Shown here: positions 1-9,434 of the stretch, piece after piece
How the letters are laid out: each line of letters starts with the position of its first letter
How positions within the stretch are numbered: position 1 is the first letter of the stretch
DNA from: Corynebacterium sp. sy039
GTDB taxonomy: Bacteria; Actinomycetota; Actinomycetes; Mycobacteriales; Mycobacteriaceae
Reading direction: 5' to 3'
Assembly: GCF_007904105.1 (NCBI RefSeq)
Contig: NZ_CP042325.1
Coordinates: forward strand, 1,612,001-1,676,000
Length of the DNA stretch: 64,000 nt
Translations under genes and position numbers: made by a program
Notes under the pieces: generated by a model
Database searches by the model: none
The model's input: the letters and a program-made list of their open reading frames with translations, nothing else
What the model was told of the DNA's origin: nothing

Positions 1-1048
1 AAGTATCAACGTGCATGAGGTCTTTGTGGATCCTCAGACTCAAACTCCACATACACAGCAATGGCACAGCAATTTATCAAACATTACTCAGATCAGTGCT
101 GCGCAAGCTGATAAAAATACTGCTGACCGCCTCTGCGGCGTAATTTTTACCATGACTCAGCGCCAATTACTTTCCCGGGACACCACCGGGTTCGACATCA
201 CAATCCTCGGCACCATTCCTCACGACGAAGGCCTAGGGTATCGTGCCGCCGTCGATGTAGCAACGGCACTGGCAGTTGCTCGCAATATCGAAGACACTGA
301 TTCCGCCCCAACCAAAGCAAAAATTGCTGACGTATGTTTTCAAGCAGCAAACACCTATAGCGAAGTACCTGCGTCCCGATCCAGGTATAGCACCATCATG
401 CGTGGTCATGGCAGTGCAATCAATGTCATCAACTATGCCGATGGCTCCATCACCCAAGCATCTCACCCCGTTGGAGCTGCAACTCAAACAGCGGGATTCT
501 TTCTTGTTCCACGCACCAAAGATACGGCTGCTCTTTGTGAGCAAGCAGTAGCGCAACGCAATGCTTTCATCGAGCAGGCAACCCGCGCGTTTGGTGCAGA
601 AACTTTGTTTTTGCTCCCTGAGGCGCCGTCGCGAGTAATTGATTGGCTGCGTGCGGTTCATGAGGTCAATGGTCATGACGGTATGCCAAGCATTGCAGAC
701 GCAAGTAATTGGTTGTCGTTTCTTCATCAAGAAACTCAAGACGTCATCCAGGCAGCGCAAGCAATTCGCTCCCGACGACACACTGAGCTTTTCCCACTGC
801 TAGAACGTTCACAATTCAATACTCAACAACTCTATGGTCTTACCAATATCGACACTGCTCTTCATGCTTTTGCTCGCCAACACAATGCACTGAGCGCACG
901 TAGTCTTAGTGCCGGTGTCTCTGGTGCGATTTTGGCAATTGTTTCAGAGAATAACGCTGAGGAATTTCTGGATGCGTGTGATGCGAAAGACGCAATCATC
1001 ATTCCGTTAAGTGCTGGTGAGGCAGCAAGCATTCATTTTAAGGAATAA
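1..1048 (+). CDS. Galactokinase-like GHMP kinase family protein, 5' partial
   Basis: The reading frame is open from the left edge, so the start lies outside the window; a GTG at 11 is probably internal because the N-terminal sugar-binding part of galactokinases is missing. The visible 345 residues resemble the actinobacterial galactokinase-like proteins found beside rnpB. The phosphate-binding motif 2, normally GLSSSA, reads GLGYRAAVD, and the C-terminal GHMP motif reads SAGVSGAILAIV. Family knowledge says GHMP kinases phosphorylate small sugars or alcohols, but the replaced serines make kinase activity doubtful. It converges on rnpB. The family is fairly sure, the substrate unknown. Confidence 0.6.
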   Translation, partial: SINVHEVFVDPQTQTPHTQQWHSNLSNITQISAAQADKNTADRLCGVIFTMTQRQLLSRDTTGFDITILGTIPHDEGLGYRAAVDVATALAVARNIEDTDSAPTKAKIADVCFQAANTYSEVPASRSRYSTIMRGHGSAINVINYADGSITQASHPVGAATQTAGFFLVPRTKDTAALCEQAVAQRNAFIEQATRAFGAETLFLLPEAPSRVIDWLRAVHEVNGHDGMPSIADASNWLSFLHQETQDVIQAAQAIRSRRHTELFPLLERSQFNTQQLYGLTNIDTALHAFARQHNALSARSLSAGVSGAILAIVSENNAEEFLDACDAKDAIIIPLSAGEAASIHFKE

Positions 1049-1113
1049 CACATGGCGTGGCTACGCCCATACCTGTATATCCATCCCTGTTATCCCCAAT
1101 GATAAAAAGTAGA

Positions 1114-1524
<411 letters not shown>

Positions 1525-1598
1525 CTTTCACACTCTACTCCATGCCAAGTACAAAAGCACAAATAGTGACAATACACAGATAAACACACGCGCAAACG

Positions 1599-2837
1599 CT
1601 AAGCACTTGATAAGTTTTTGAGATGATCAACACCATTAAATAGGCGCATACACATTGGCCCATCAGCATAAAAATCAACAATAGAGATTGCTGCCAGATC
1701 AAGATGAAGTCGATGGAACACGTCGGCTGGTGCCCCCAAGACACTACGCACAACTGATTTAATTGGTGTCACATGACTTACCAAAACCACAGTTTTACCT
1801 GCATATTTCTGCTTTAGTTGCGTCATTGTGTCTGCCACTCGCTGCGCTACCATATCCAAAGATTCTCCTGCAGGTGGCACTACTGTTGAATCAATAAGCC
1901 ACTGACTATGCAACTTAGGATATTGGTCACGCACCTGGTTAAAACTCAACCCCTCCCAAGCCCCAAAGTTCATCTCTTTTAACCCTGGCTCAGTTTTAAG
2001 GTTGAGTCCTAGTTCCTGCGCGACAATAGTTGCAGTCTGTTGTGCTCGCTGTAGTGGAGAAGAAATTACCGCATCAATCACGCCCAGATCTCCCACAGCA
2101 CAAACAGGATCTGCACTGCCCAACACACTATTACGTGCGATAGCACTACGCTGCACCAACCATTGTGCTGCTGCTTGGGCTTGTTGCAGACCCAACTGTG
2201 TTAATTCTGGATCACTGTGTCCGCTATATTGCTTTGCCGCCGACATCGCCGTTTGTCCATGCCTCAATAAGATAAAACGCGTGGGCTGGGTACACGCACC
2301 ATGCCACGTCTCATTCTGGCTCACTGATTCAGCAGCACCAGCAGCGTCAGCACCACGCGCACCAGTATCAGCAGTATCAGCACCGCCTGTAGCACTGTTA
2401 CCACTACCCAGCACCCCAATCGGCGCTCCTGCCGCTAAGGCGTCCATAGCTTGGTTGGCCAGTTCGTCCGCACGCGCATTTTCTTTACGCGGAATCCACG
2501 AATACGTCACTGTGGAAAATGAGTTAGCTATTTTTTTGCATTGCAATGCAAGCTGTTGCATATCAGGGTGCTTGATTTTCCATCTGCCGGTCATTTGTTC
2601 TACCACCAGCTTAGAATCCATTTTCACATGAACCACCGTGGCACCATGACGCTGTGCCGCAGCTAACCCATTGAGCAACCCATAATACTCAGCAACATTG
2701 TTAGTAGCTTCCCCCACCACATAGGCTATTTTTTCCACTACTACGCCACTAGCAGCATCAATAACAACGCTACCTGCACCAGCTATGCCGGGGTTACCAC
2801 GCGAACCACCATCTGTTTCGAGGATAATCTCTGCCAT
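1599..2837 (-). CDS. Bifunctional RNase HI / histidine phosphatase (CobC-like)
   Basis: Two domains are fused in 412 residues. Residues 1-135 are an RNase HI with all four acidic catalytic residues (D9 in TDGGSRGNPG, E50, D74, D124). Residues 185-410 are a phosphoglycerate-mutase-like histidine phosphatase with the LRHGQT signature near 191 and a late VSHVTPIK histidine. An Ala/Gly-rich linker joins them. The mycobacterial counterpart is an RNase H fused to an alpha-ribazole phosphatase-like domain, so the enzyme may cleave RNA in hybrids and dephosphorylate a cobalamin precursor. The ATG at 2837 follows AAGGACAC. It lies 30 bp after the zinc-ribbon gene, probably one operon, and the CobC and CobD genes nearby support the cobalamin role. 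Confidence 0.93.
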   Translation of the reverse strand: MAEIILETDGGSRGNPGIAGAGSVVIDAASGVVVEKIAYVVGEATNNVAEYYGLLNGLAAAQRHGATVVHVKMDSKLVVEQMTGRWKIKHPDMQQLALQCKKIANSFSTVTYSWIPRKENARADELANQAMDALAAGAPIGVLGSGNSATGGADTADTGARGADAAGAAESVSQNETWHGACTQPTRFILLRHGQTAMSAAKQYSGHSDPELTQLGLQQAQAAAQWLVQRSAIARNSVLGSADPVCAVGDLGVIDAVISSPLQRAQQTATIVAQELGLNLKTEPGLKEMNFGAWEGLSFNQVRDQYPKLHSQWLIDSTVVPPAGESLDMVAQRVADTMTQLKQKYAGKTVVLVSHVTPIKSVVRSVLGAPADVFHRLHLDLAAISIVDFYADGPMCMRLFNGVDHLKNLSSA

Positions 2838-2867
2838 AATTGTGTGTCCTTGATTCTTCAGCGATTT

Positions 2868-3581
2868 TTAGCGCACTAAATAACTATTACAATCAGGGCA
2901 TTGCGCAAGCTCATCAGCTGGCGTTTGGCGAATTTTAGCAATCTCTACTGGAGGCAATGTAATAAAGCACCCACTACAACTGCGTCCATTAAACTTTGCT
3001 ACCCCCACCCCATTTTCCGCAAAACTCTGATCAAAAAGAGCAACACTATCGTGGGGTAATGTCGCACGCAAATGCGCAATGCGCTCATGTTTTTCTTGTA
3101 AGCTCCAAGCCGTTGGCGCTGCGTCGGCAGCACGGCTGGCAAGCTCAATTTTGCGATCCAACTCTGATAAATGCGCCCCATGCACAGCCACATTATTGCG
3201 CAGTGCATGAATCTGATTGTGTGCTTCTTGCAACTCAGACATTAAATCTGCAATGCGCGACTTTACCGAGTAGAGGTCATGCTCTAAATCTTTACGGGTT
3301 TCCCTGTCGATACTTGCGCCAAGTTGTCGTTTATCATCAGCTTCTCGACGCCGCAGCTTTGTCTCATCAGCCTGAATGCGCGCAATCTCTAATTCCATAT
3401 CATCCACAGCTAATTGTGCAGAGGATGCAGCTTGCGCCATTCTTTCTCGTTCATCAACGAGCCGAGCTAGTTCTTTATGTTCTTCGCTTGGTTCTGGCTC
3501 AATATGAGAATTATGTTTTAGAGCACGACTGAGCGTTGCCAGTTCTAAAAGTTCTTCTTGCTGTTGTGGCGATAGTTTCAT
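2868..3581 (-). CDS. Coiled-coil protein with C4 zinc ribbon
   Basis: The 237-residue protein has a long charged helical region (about residues 1-170) of coiled-coil type and ends in a C4 zinc ribbon, CSGC...CPDC, near residues 202-230. This is the architecture of the bacterial zf-RING_7/CT398-like family, usually next to Nif3-like proteins as here. The molecular function is not established; a nucleic-acid or flagellar/secretion-related role has been proposed for relatives. I chose the ATG at 3581 because AGAGG sits just upstream; an upstream in-frame start would overlap the Nif3 gene. It is followed by the RNase HI fusion on the same strand. Confidence 0.85.
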   Translation of the reverse strand: MKLSPQQQEELLELATLSRALKHNSHIEPEPSEEHKELARLVDERERMAQAASSAQLAVDDMELEIARIQADETKLRRREADDKRQLGASIDRETRKDLEHDLYSVKSRIADLMSELQEAHNQIHALRNNVAVHGAHLSELDRKIELASRAADAAPTAWSLQEKHERIAHLRATLPHDSVALFDQSFAENGVGVAKFNGRSCSGCFITLPPVEIAKIRQTPADELAQCPDCNSYLVR

Positions 3582-3603
3582 ATGTTTTCCTCTACTTTCC
3601 TCA

Positions 3604-4758
3604 TTATCTTTCCGGTATCGAATACGCTGAATGTGCAGAAATAGTCCACGGATCAGTACGAATATCAAGCACTTCGACGCTTACCTCAGGCAATTGTTCT
3701 CGCAGAATCTGTGCCGCTTGCTCAGTCCAAGGAAACTCACTTGCCCAATGCGCAGTATCAATAATGAATGGTCCGCCAGCACGCAATGACTCATCAACTG
3801 GGTGGTGGCGTAAATCTGAGGTGACATATACATCAACGCCTAGTCCACGTACTGCGTCCAAGAAACTATCACCAGCTCCAGAGGATACTGCTATGGTCTG
3901 CACCATTGCATCCGGATCACCTGCGGCACGTACTCCCCACGTGGTAGTTGGCAGTGCGTTGGCGACCTGTTGCACAAAGTCACGCAAACGCATAGGCTGC
4001 GGCAATTGCCCAACGCGCCCTAGCCCATAAGCGTGTTCCAGCTCCTGAGTATCGTGCAATGCCACAACGTCGTAGGCAGGTTCCTCATAAGGATGTGCGG
4101 CACGCAATGCTGTCATAATCCGTTGCCGATCTTGTGGTTTAGCCACAAATTCCACCCGAATCTCAGCAACGCGTTCTAGTTCTCCCACTGTGCCTTGTGC
4201 TGGTTGAGCACCGGATTGTGGGCGAAATTGCCCTGTTCCAGGTGTCTCAAAACTACACTCACTGTAGTTTCCTATCTTTCCTGCACCTGCCGCAAAGACT
4301 TGTTCTTTGAGCTTGTCGACGTCCGCAGCAGGAACATATACGCCCCATTTATCTAAGGATTCAGCATGGGGTTGAATCGGTCGACCAGAGCTAATGCCCA
4401 CAAGCTCTGCTAGTTTGTCGTTCACGCCGGGGCGCGCGGAATCTGCATTAGTGTGCGCGCTAAATAATGCCACACCTGAGCGAATGAGTTGATGGATAAT
4501 CGCACCTTTGGGGGTATCGGCTGCTACTGAGCTTACGCCTCGCAAAAGCAACGGATGGTGTGTGATAAGCATATCAGCGCCTTGGTCCACTGCTGCTTGG
4601 GCAACTTCCTGAGTGCAATCTAGGGCTAGGACAATTTTCGACACTTCTGCAGCGGGATCACCGCACACTAAACCAACTTGATCCCAGCTTTGCGCCAAAT
4701 ACGGCGGATAGGCATTATCCATTACTTTTCTGACGTCTTCTACAGTGGTATTCACCAT
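3604..4758 (-). CDS. Nif3-like dinuclear metal center protein
   Basis: The protein matches the Nif3/YbgI (GTP cyclohydrolase I type 2-like) family. Metal ligands are visible: MLITHHPLLLRG near residue 70, FSAHTNADSARPG, and the late DTAHWASEFPW pair of His and Glu. At 384 residues it is the long form with an inserted middle domain. The start at 4758 (MVNTTVEDV) is preferred because an upstream frame would run into the CobC-like gene, whose stop is only 14 bp upstream. The biochemical role is unknown; family members bind two metal ions. Gene order suggests co-transcription with the aminotransferase upstream and the zinc-ribbon gene downstream. Confidence 0.9.
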   Translation of the reverse strand: MVNTTVEDVRKVMDNAYPPYLAQSWDQVGLVCGDPAAEVSKIVLALDCTQEVAQAAVDQGADMLITHHPLLLRGVSSVAADTPKGAIIHQLIRSGVALFSAHTNADSARPGVNDKLAELVGISSGRPIQPHAESLDKWGVYVPAADVDKLKEQVFAAGAGKIGNYSECSFETPGTGQFRPQSGAQPAQGTVGELERVAEIRVEFVAKPQDRQRIMTALRAAHPYEEPAYDVVALHDTQELEHAYGLGRVGQLPQPMRLRDFVQQVANALPTTTWGVRAAGDPDAMVQTIAVSSGAGDSFLDAVRGLGVDVYVTSDLRHHPVDESLRAGGPFIIDTAHWASEFPWTEQAAQILREQLPEVSVEVLDIRTDPWTISAHSAYSIPER

Positions 4759-4772
4759 TATCAGTGTACCTG

Positions 4773-5921
4773 TTAGTGAACTATTCTTTGGCTCTCTTCG
4801 GCAAAAGCCGCCAAGAATGCCTTGACTTGGGATTGCTCTCGCACAGCGAGTCGCCAATACGTTACGCCAAGGCCGGGGAAGGTATCGCAGCGCCTAATTG
4901 CTATTCCTCTTTGCAAAAGTGCTTGTCGGATAGGTTCTGGATGAGGATGGGGTACTTTTACCAATAAGAATGGTGCTAGGGAATCACTTGCAAGGCGAAA
5001 GCCTGCCGTCGATAAGCTGTGTTGCATGGCTTCTCGTTGTTTGGCGACCTGTTGCTGCAATTGCGGTAATTGTGTGATGCCACGTTCATATACTGCTGCC
5101 GCAGCCGCTAATTGCATACTCCCCAGGGGCCAGTGCATTCTGCCGCGTTCTAGTTGGGCAATGAGTTTGGTACTGGCCAGTGCGTAGCCTATGCGCAAGC
5201 CGGCTAATCCCCAGGTTTTCGTAAGGCTACGCAGCACAATAATATGCTCTTCACCTGAGGAAATAGCTGCCGCCATGCTATAGGATTCTCCATTTGGAAC
5301 AATATCCAAAAATGCTTCGTCGACGACGAGCAGAGGTTTCTGCTGAGTTCCTACCCTGGTATGAGTGGCAAGCTCAGCTATGTTTTCTCGGTCATGGAGA
5401 ACCCCTGTAGGGTTTGTCGGATTGCCGATAATGACCAGGTCATTGTCATTGTGTTGTAGCTGCTCGGAAATATCACCTAAGTCCTTAAAAGGTTCTTGGA
5501 GAATAATCCGATCGCTCTCGACGCCACTCTCATGGAAAATAAGCTCTGGTTCGCTAAAACCAGGGTGAATAATTGCTGGTTTTTGTGCCAGGCGCGGCAA
5601 GAGGGAAAAACCTTCTGCTGCTCCATTGAGTAGCAGCACGTTTTCTGGGTGCACATTGTGATACTGGGCAATAGATGTGCGTACTTTTTGGGCAAGGCGC
5701 GCGTCGGGATACGCGGACAAGGTGGGAATATGTTTGGCCAGGCTTTCTTGAAGCCAGGTTGGGGGCATATTATCTAACACATTGACGCTAAAGTTCAGCG
5801 TTGCGCCTCTGGCATCTTCGTCGCCGTGTATTCGTACTCTGGTAGGAGGTGGTGGAACCGTCACTCGCCTATTGTATATAGCAGTGTATGTAGCTAGAGT
5901 TCTTTCCCGGCGGTTGCTCAT
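4773..5921 (-). CDS. cobC: CobC-like PLP-dependent aminotransferase
   Basis: A fold-type I aminotransferase of 382 residues related to histidinol-phosphate aminotransferase and threonine-phosphate decarboxylase. The PLP lysine is in SLTKTWGLAGLRIGYA, with NPTNPTG and VVDEAFLD motifs upstream in the usual order. In cobalamin assembly such enzymes supply the aminopropanol linker, and the CobD gene 2.4 kb away makes this more likely than a histidine role; the alternative is not excluded. No clear ribosome-binding site precedes the ATG at 5921, and a GTG at 5864 is another candidate. It is divergent from the tyrosine phosphatase gene with only 22 bp between starts. Confidence 0.78.
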   Translation of the reverse strand: MSNRRERTLATYTAIYNRRVTVPPPPTRVRIHGDEDARGATLNFSVNVLDNMPPTWLQESLAKHIPTLSAYPDARLAQKVRTSIAQYHNVHPENVLLLNGAAEGFSLLPRLAQKPAIIHPGFSEPELIFHESGVESDRIILQEPFKDLGDISEQLQHNDNDLVIIGNPTNPTGVLHDRENIAELATHTRVGTQQKPLLVVDEAFLDIVPNGESYSMAAAISSGEEHIIVLRSLTKTWGLAGLRIGYALASTKLIAQLERGRMHWPLGSMQLAAAAAVYERGITQLPQLQQQVAKQREAMQHSLSTAGFRLASDSLAPFLLVKVPHPHPEPIRQALLQRGIAIRRCDTFPGLGVTYWRLAVREQSQVKAFLAAFAEESQRIVH

Positions 5922-5943
5922 AAAATTTTAAGGAGAAACATAA

Positions 5944-6411
5944 ATGTACCATGTGGTTTTTGTATGTACTGGCAATATCTGTCGTTCCCCTATTGCTGAT
6001 GTGGTACTAACACAGCATTTACGCAAGAGCACTATGGCTGAGGTTATGGTTTCTTCCTGTGGGATTGGTGGTTGGCATAGCGGGCAACCAGCTGATTCGC
6101 GTGCGCTTCGCACATTAGAAACTGCTGGTTATGATGGTTCCGCACATAGGGCTGCACAATTTGGTGCGTCACATCAATCAGCTGATTTATTCATTGCTCT
6201 TGATAGTGGGCATGTGCGTGAGTTACAAGCGCTTGGCGTTGCACCAGAAAAGATCCGTTTGCTGCGTAGTTTCGATCCTGCAGCAGACGGCGATCTTGAC
6301 GTGGCTGATCCTTATTATGGCTCGCTGGATGATTTTGCACTCACCTTAGCTCAGGTCGAGGCTGCCATTCCAGGAATAATTGCGCATATTTCTGCAGAAT
6401 ATAAGGGGTAG
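5944..6411 (+). CDS. ptpA: Low-molecular-weight protein tyrosine phosphatase
   Basis: A 155-residue cytoplasmic phosphatase of the arsenate-reductase/LMW-PTP fold. The P-loop is complete: C8-TGNIC-R14-S. The general-acid aspartate is in the C-terminal DPYYG motif, with the typical tyrosine pair. It removes phosphate from phosphotyrosine; in mycobacteria the homologue is PtpA. AAGGAG precedes the ATG by about 7 bases. It is divergent from the CobC-like gene. An inverted repeat follows in the gap before the ZIP gene. Confidence 0.93.
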   Translation: MYHVVFVCTGNICRSPIADVVLTQHLRKSTMAEVMVSSCGIGGWHSGQPADSRALRTLETAGYDGSAHRAAQFGASHQSADLFIALDSGHVRELQALGVAPEKIRLLRSFDPAADGDLDVADPYYGSLDDFALTLAQVEAAIPGIIAHISAEYKG

Positions 6412-6435
6412 AAACTGCAATGACCTTGTAATTTG

Positions 6436-6460
6436 ACAACTAATCTACAGTGATAGTTGT
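6436..6460. other. Inverted repeat between ptpA and ZIP gene
   Basis: ACAACTA (6436-6442) and TAGTTGT (6454-6460) are perfect inverted copies separated by 11 bases and followed by TAGGTATTTTTACTC. It could be a weak terminator of ptpA or a metal-regulator operator for the ZIP gene 42 bases downstream. I cannot decide between them. Confidence 0.35.
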
Positions 6461-6501
6461 TAGGTATTTTTACTCTTTTCTAGGTTGTTTGTTAAATAAA
6501 T

Positions 6502-7356
6502 ATGATTACTGATTATTCTGTTTCGACAGTGCTTTTTGCCTTTGCATTGACTGTTTTCGCCGGACTTGCCACAGGAATTGGTGGGTTGATTGCCATTGCA
6601 AAGAAAAACCCTGGTCCGCATTTTTTGGCAGGAACAATGGGCTTGTCTGCTGGTGTCATGCTTTATGTCTCTTTTATTGAGCTACTGCCTGAAAGCATTG
6701 AATCGCTCACCAGTCATAGTCACGATCATGCAGGGCATGCAGACCATGCAGCGCACACTGCTTCATGGATAGCAGTTTCTGTGTTTTTCTTAAGTATGGC
6801 AGCGATTGCACTCATCGATCGTCTTATTCCAGAACCCATGCACGTGTCTGAGCATGATATGTCAGATAAAGCGGCACGCCAACATCAACAAGCAATGATG
6901 AAAACAGGTTCTATGGCTGCTCTTGCGCTTATGATTCATAATTTCCCTGAAGGTGCTGCTTCTTTTGTGGCCGGTACTGCACAAGCCTCTATCGCACTCC
7001 CGGTGGTATGTGCAATTGCCATACACAATATCCCAGAAGGAATCGCAGTAGGGGTTCCGATTAGAGAAGCCACCAGTTCTAAAAAGAAGGCACTATTGTG
7101 GACGCTTATCTCTGGTCTTACTGAACCACTCGGTGCTCTTGTTTGTTTATTGTTCCTTATGCCTTTTATGAATGGCATGGCACTCGGTATCATTTTTGCT
7201 TGTGTTGCCGGCGTTATGGTTTTTATTAGTCTCGATAAATTACTCCCGGCTGCTCTATCAACCAATAAGCAGCACACAGCGATCTATGGTGTCATCCTGG
7301 GCATGGCCATTATGGCGTTGTCGTTATTATTGTTCCACCATACCCACGCGGTATAA
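6502..7356 (+). CDS. ZIP family metal transporter
   Basis: A 284-residue membrane protein with about eight hydrophobic segments. The two family signatures in the metal pathway are present, HNFPEGAASF near residue 149 and HNIPEGIAVG near 177. A histidine-rich cytoplasmic-type loop (SHSHDHAGHADHAAH, residues 72-86) sits between membrane segments 2 and 3. ZIP/ZupT proteins import zinc and sometimes iron or manganese. The ATG at 6502 has no strong ribosome-binding site. The gap upstream holds an inverted repeat that might be regulatory. SURF1 follows in the same direction. Confidence 0.92.
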   Translation: MITDYSVSTVLFAFALTVFAGLATGIGGLIAIAKKNPGPHFLAGTMGLSAGVMLYVSFIELLPESIESLTSHSHDHAGHADHAAHTASWIAVSVFFLSMAAIALIDRLIPEPMHVSEHDMSDKAARQHQQAMMKTGSMAALALMIHNFPEGAASFVAGTAQASIALPVVCAIAIHNIPEGIAVGVPIREATSSKKKALLWTLISGLTEPLGALVCLLFLMPFMNGMALGIIFACVAGVMVFISLDKLLPAALSTNKQHTAIYGVILGMAIMALSLLLFHHTHAV

Positions 7357-7402
7357 GAGCTGGGTGCAGCAGTCAATCTCTGAGGTGTATTCTTAAGACA
7401 TC

Positions 7403-8338
7403 ATGGCTAAGCAGCGAAAAAAGCACACAGATGCTACACAACCTTGGTGGAAAACTTTTCTACACCCGGGGTGGGTTATTACTTTCCTTTTAGTTATTGC
7501 CTTTTCCTATGCTGCGCTGACTGTGTTGTCACCGTGGCAGCTGGGCAAGGATGAGGCAATTGTATCGCGTAATGAGCACGTCGAGAAGGCTTATAAAACA
7601 GACCCGCAACCGTTCACCGCGGTATTCACTAATGATGGCAGTGTCAAAGACGGGCAAGAATGGATGCGTGTGACTATTCGCGGCAGATTTTTGAGCGATA
7701 AAGAAGTGTTGCTTCGATTACGCCCGGTAGAATCTGGTCCTTCTTATCAATCTCTTGTTCCTTTTCAGCTTGACGACGGCACTGTCATGCTCATTAATCG
7801 CGGTTGGGTTCCCACTAAGGCAAGTGAAAAACCAGATATCCCCACCCCTCCTAGTGCCGAGATGACGATCACTGCCAATGCCCGTCTCAATGAACAAAAA
7901 CCAGCTACCAATCCCATGAATGACGGTGGCTACCAGCAAGTTTATGGTATTAACACTCAACAAATTTCCGAACTCATCGGGGTAAGCCTGGGCACAGACT
8001 ACTTGCAGCTTTCTGAGGATTCAGCTGGTGGACTTAATCCAATACCAGTGCCAAAGTTAGATCGAGGGAATCATTTGTCTTATGGTTTCCAATGGATTGC
8101 TTTTGGCATTATGGCACCGCTGGGCTTGGGCTATATGGTGTACTCTGAGCTACGCGAACGCAGACGCGTGCGCGAAGAAGAAGCAGAAATGCTTAGCGCG
8201 CCTACTGCTCAAGACCACAATGCTGACACGAAACCCTCACTCCCTAGTGAGTCCGCCCAACAGCAATCACTTCCGACGCGTAGCCGCTATGGTAATACGC
8301 GCCCCGATCATTATCGAAACAAGCGTAATCGTTACTAG
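7403..8338 (+). CDS. SURF1 family protein
   Basis: The SURF1 fold is visible: a first membrane helix at about residues 24-46, an extracytoplasmic domain with LINRGWVP near residue 130, and a second helix near residues 226-246. SURF1 proteins help assemble cytochrome c oxidase. The C-terminal tail of about 60 residues is polar, Ser/Arg-rich and probably disordered; its last 24 codons are read on the opposite strand as the end of cobD. The start is the ATG at 7403 with GAGG about 15 bases upstream. Confidence 0.9.
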   Translation: MAKQRKKHTDATQPWWKTFLHPGWVITFLLVIAFSYAALTVLSPWQLGKDEAIVSRNEHVEKAYKTDPQPFTAVFTNDGSVKDGQEWMRVTIRGRFLSDKEVLLRLRPVESGPSYQSLVPFQLDDGTVMLINRGWVPTKASEKPDIPTPPSAEMTITANARLNEQKPATNPMNDGGYQQVYGINTQQISELIGVSLGTDYLQLSEDSAGGLNPIPVPKLDRGNHLSYGFQWIAFGIMAPLGLGYMVYSELRERRRVREEEAEMLSAPTAQDHNADTKPSLPSESAQQQSLPTRSRYGNTRPDHYRNKRNRY

Positions 8339-9202
8339 GCGTTGATCCCACCGGGATAACGCCACTGCCTGCTGAATATGATGTATCTGTGGTGGGTTTC
8401 CGCTACCTAATGTTGGGCGCTGTTCTACCCCATGTGCATATTGAGTTTTCCCACCCAATTGCACGCCAAGTGCACCAGCAGCCGTTGCCTCAACCACACC
8501 AGCATTGGGGCTAGGATGTGCGGCAGCATCTGTACGCCATGCACCAAGCACCCGACGTGCATTGCCGTGCACCCACCCATAGGCAAGGTGGCTCAATGCT
8601 GTAATACGGGCAGGAATAAACGCTAATACATCGTCAAGTTTTGCTGCTGCATAACCAAATTGTGCATAGCGTTGGCTGCGATACCCCACCATTGCGTCAA
8701 GAGTATTAGCAAGCCGGTGCACGACTACTGCTACTGCGGCATAACGACCGCAGGCTGCAAAGAATAACGGAGCGATCGCTGCGTCGGAAGTGTTTTCTGC
8801 TAAAGACTCCACAGTGGCGCGAATGATACCCGCGCGATCCAATGCCTCTGGATCACGAGAACACAACCAAGGAATAAGCGCACGTGCTGCTGTTATATTG
8901 TCTTGTGCTAGTTCCTCATGCACCCGCTGACCTATTTTTTCTAGTGTTGTTCCACCAAGACTTGACCATAATCCCAACGCAAGTGCCAATTGTGGTCTTT
9001 TCTTTGCCCACAGCGCAACCACCAATGTAGGCGGCAAAATGCACGCACATACATATGTTGCTCCTGCTGCTTTGGTGGGGCGATAACAGATTTTTTCCAT
9101 CTGCGCGGCATAGGAACCAAATAAGGCAACGGGATGGAGCCGCCCTCCTGGATCGCCAATAATTCTGTCGGCAATTACTCCGGCCAATAGACCACGAAAC
9201 AT
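8267..9202 (-). CDS. cobD: Adenosylcobinamide-phosphate synthase CobD/CbiB
   Basis: A 311-residue membrane protein of the CbiB family. The N-terminal DRIIGDPGGRLHPV motif and the AENTSDAAIAPLFF and ANTLDAMVGYR motifs are typical. The enzyme joins the aminopropanol (phosphate) linker to adenosylcobyric acid. The ATG at 9202 is used. The gene converges on SURF1 and overlaps its last 72 bp. Together with the CobC-like aminotransferase and the phosphatase fusion it suggests retained late cobalamin steps. Confidence 0.94.
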   Translation of the reverse strand: MFRGLLAGVIADRIIGDPGGRLHPVALFGSYAAQMEKICYRPTKAAGATYVCACILPPTLVVALWAKKRPQLALALGLWSSLGGTTLEKIGQRVHEELAQDNITAARALIPWLCSRDPEALDRAGIIRATVESLAENTSDAAIAPLFFAACGRYAAVAVVVHRLANTLDAMVGYRSQRYAQFGYAAAKLDDVLAFIPARITALSHLAYGWVHGNARRVLGAWRTDAAAHPSPNAGVVEATAAGALGVQLGGKTQYAHGVEQRPTLGSGNPPQIHHIQQAVALSRWDQRLVTITLVSIMIGARITIAATRRK

Positions 9203-9241
9203 ATGACCCCCGCATTTTAAGGGTATAGGCTATATAAAAAT

Positions 9242-9271
9242 AAAAGCACTTCCCTTTGGAAAGTGCTTTTT
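9242..9271 (-). terminator. Terminator after tRNA-Val
   Basis: AAAAGCACTT and AAGTGCTTTT form a strong stem with a 10-base loop, directly after the tRNA CCA end on the minus strand, followed by a T-rich stretch. Confidence 0.85.
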
Positions 9272-9272
9272 G

Positions 9273-9348
9273 TGGTGCGCCCTGACGGGATCGAACCGCC
9301 GACCTGCTGGGTGTAAACCAGCTGCTCTCCCAGCTGAGCTAAAGGCGC
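9273..9348 (-). tRNA. tRNA-Val (anticodon TAC)
   Basis: The minus strand folds as a tRNA: acceptor GCGCCTT with AGGGCGC, D arm GCTC/GAGC, anticodon stem CTGGT/ACCAG with loop TTTACAC, and T arm with GGTTCGATCC. The anticodon TAC is at 9313-9315. The CCA end is encoded (9273-9275). Confidence 0.96.
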
Positions 9349-9434
9349 AGTATGCTGAGAAACTTACTGAACATCTCAGCAGCTCTCTTAGCAACGTCGT
9401 AAAGCTTAACACACAGTAGTGAAATAAAGAAAAT

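Noticed and set aside
2002..2631. Plus-strand frame of 209 codons
   Set aside because: It is antisense to the RNase HI/phosphatase fusion, has no ribosome-binding site and no recognisable domain.
5922..9272. Cobalamin riboswitch near the cob genes
   Set aside because: The gaps are short and I saw no B12-box-like element.
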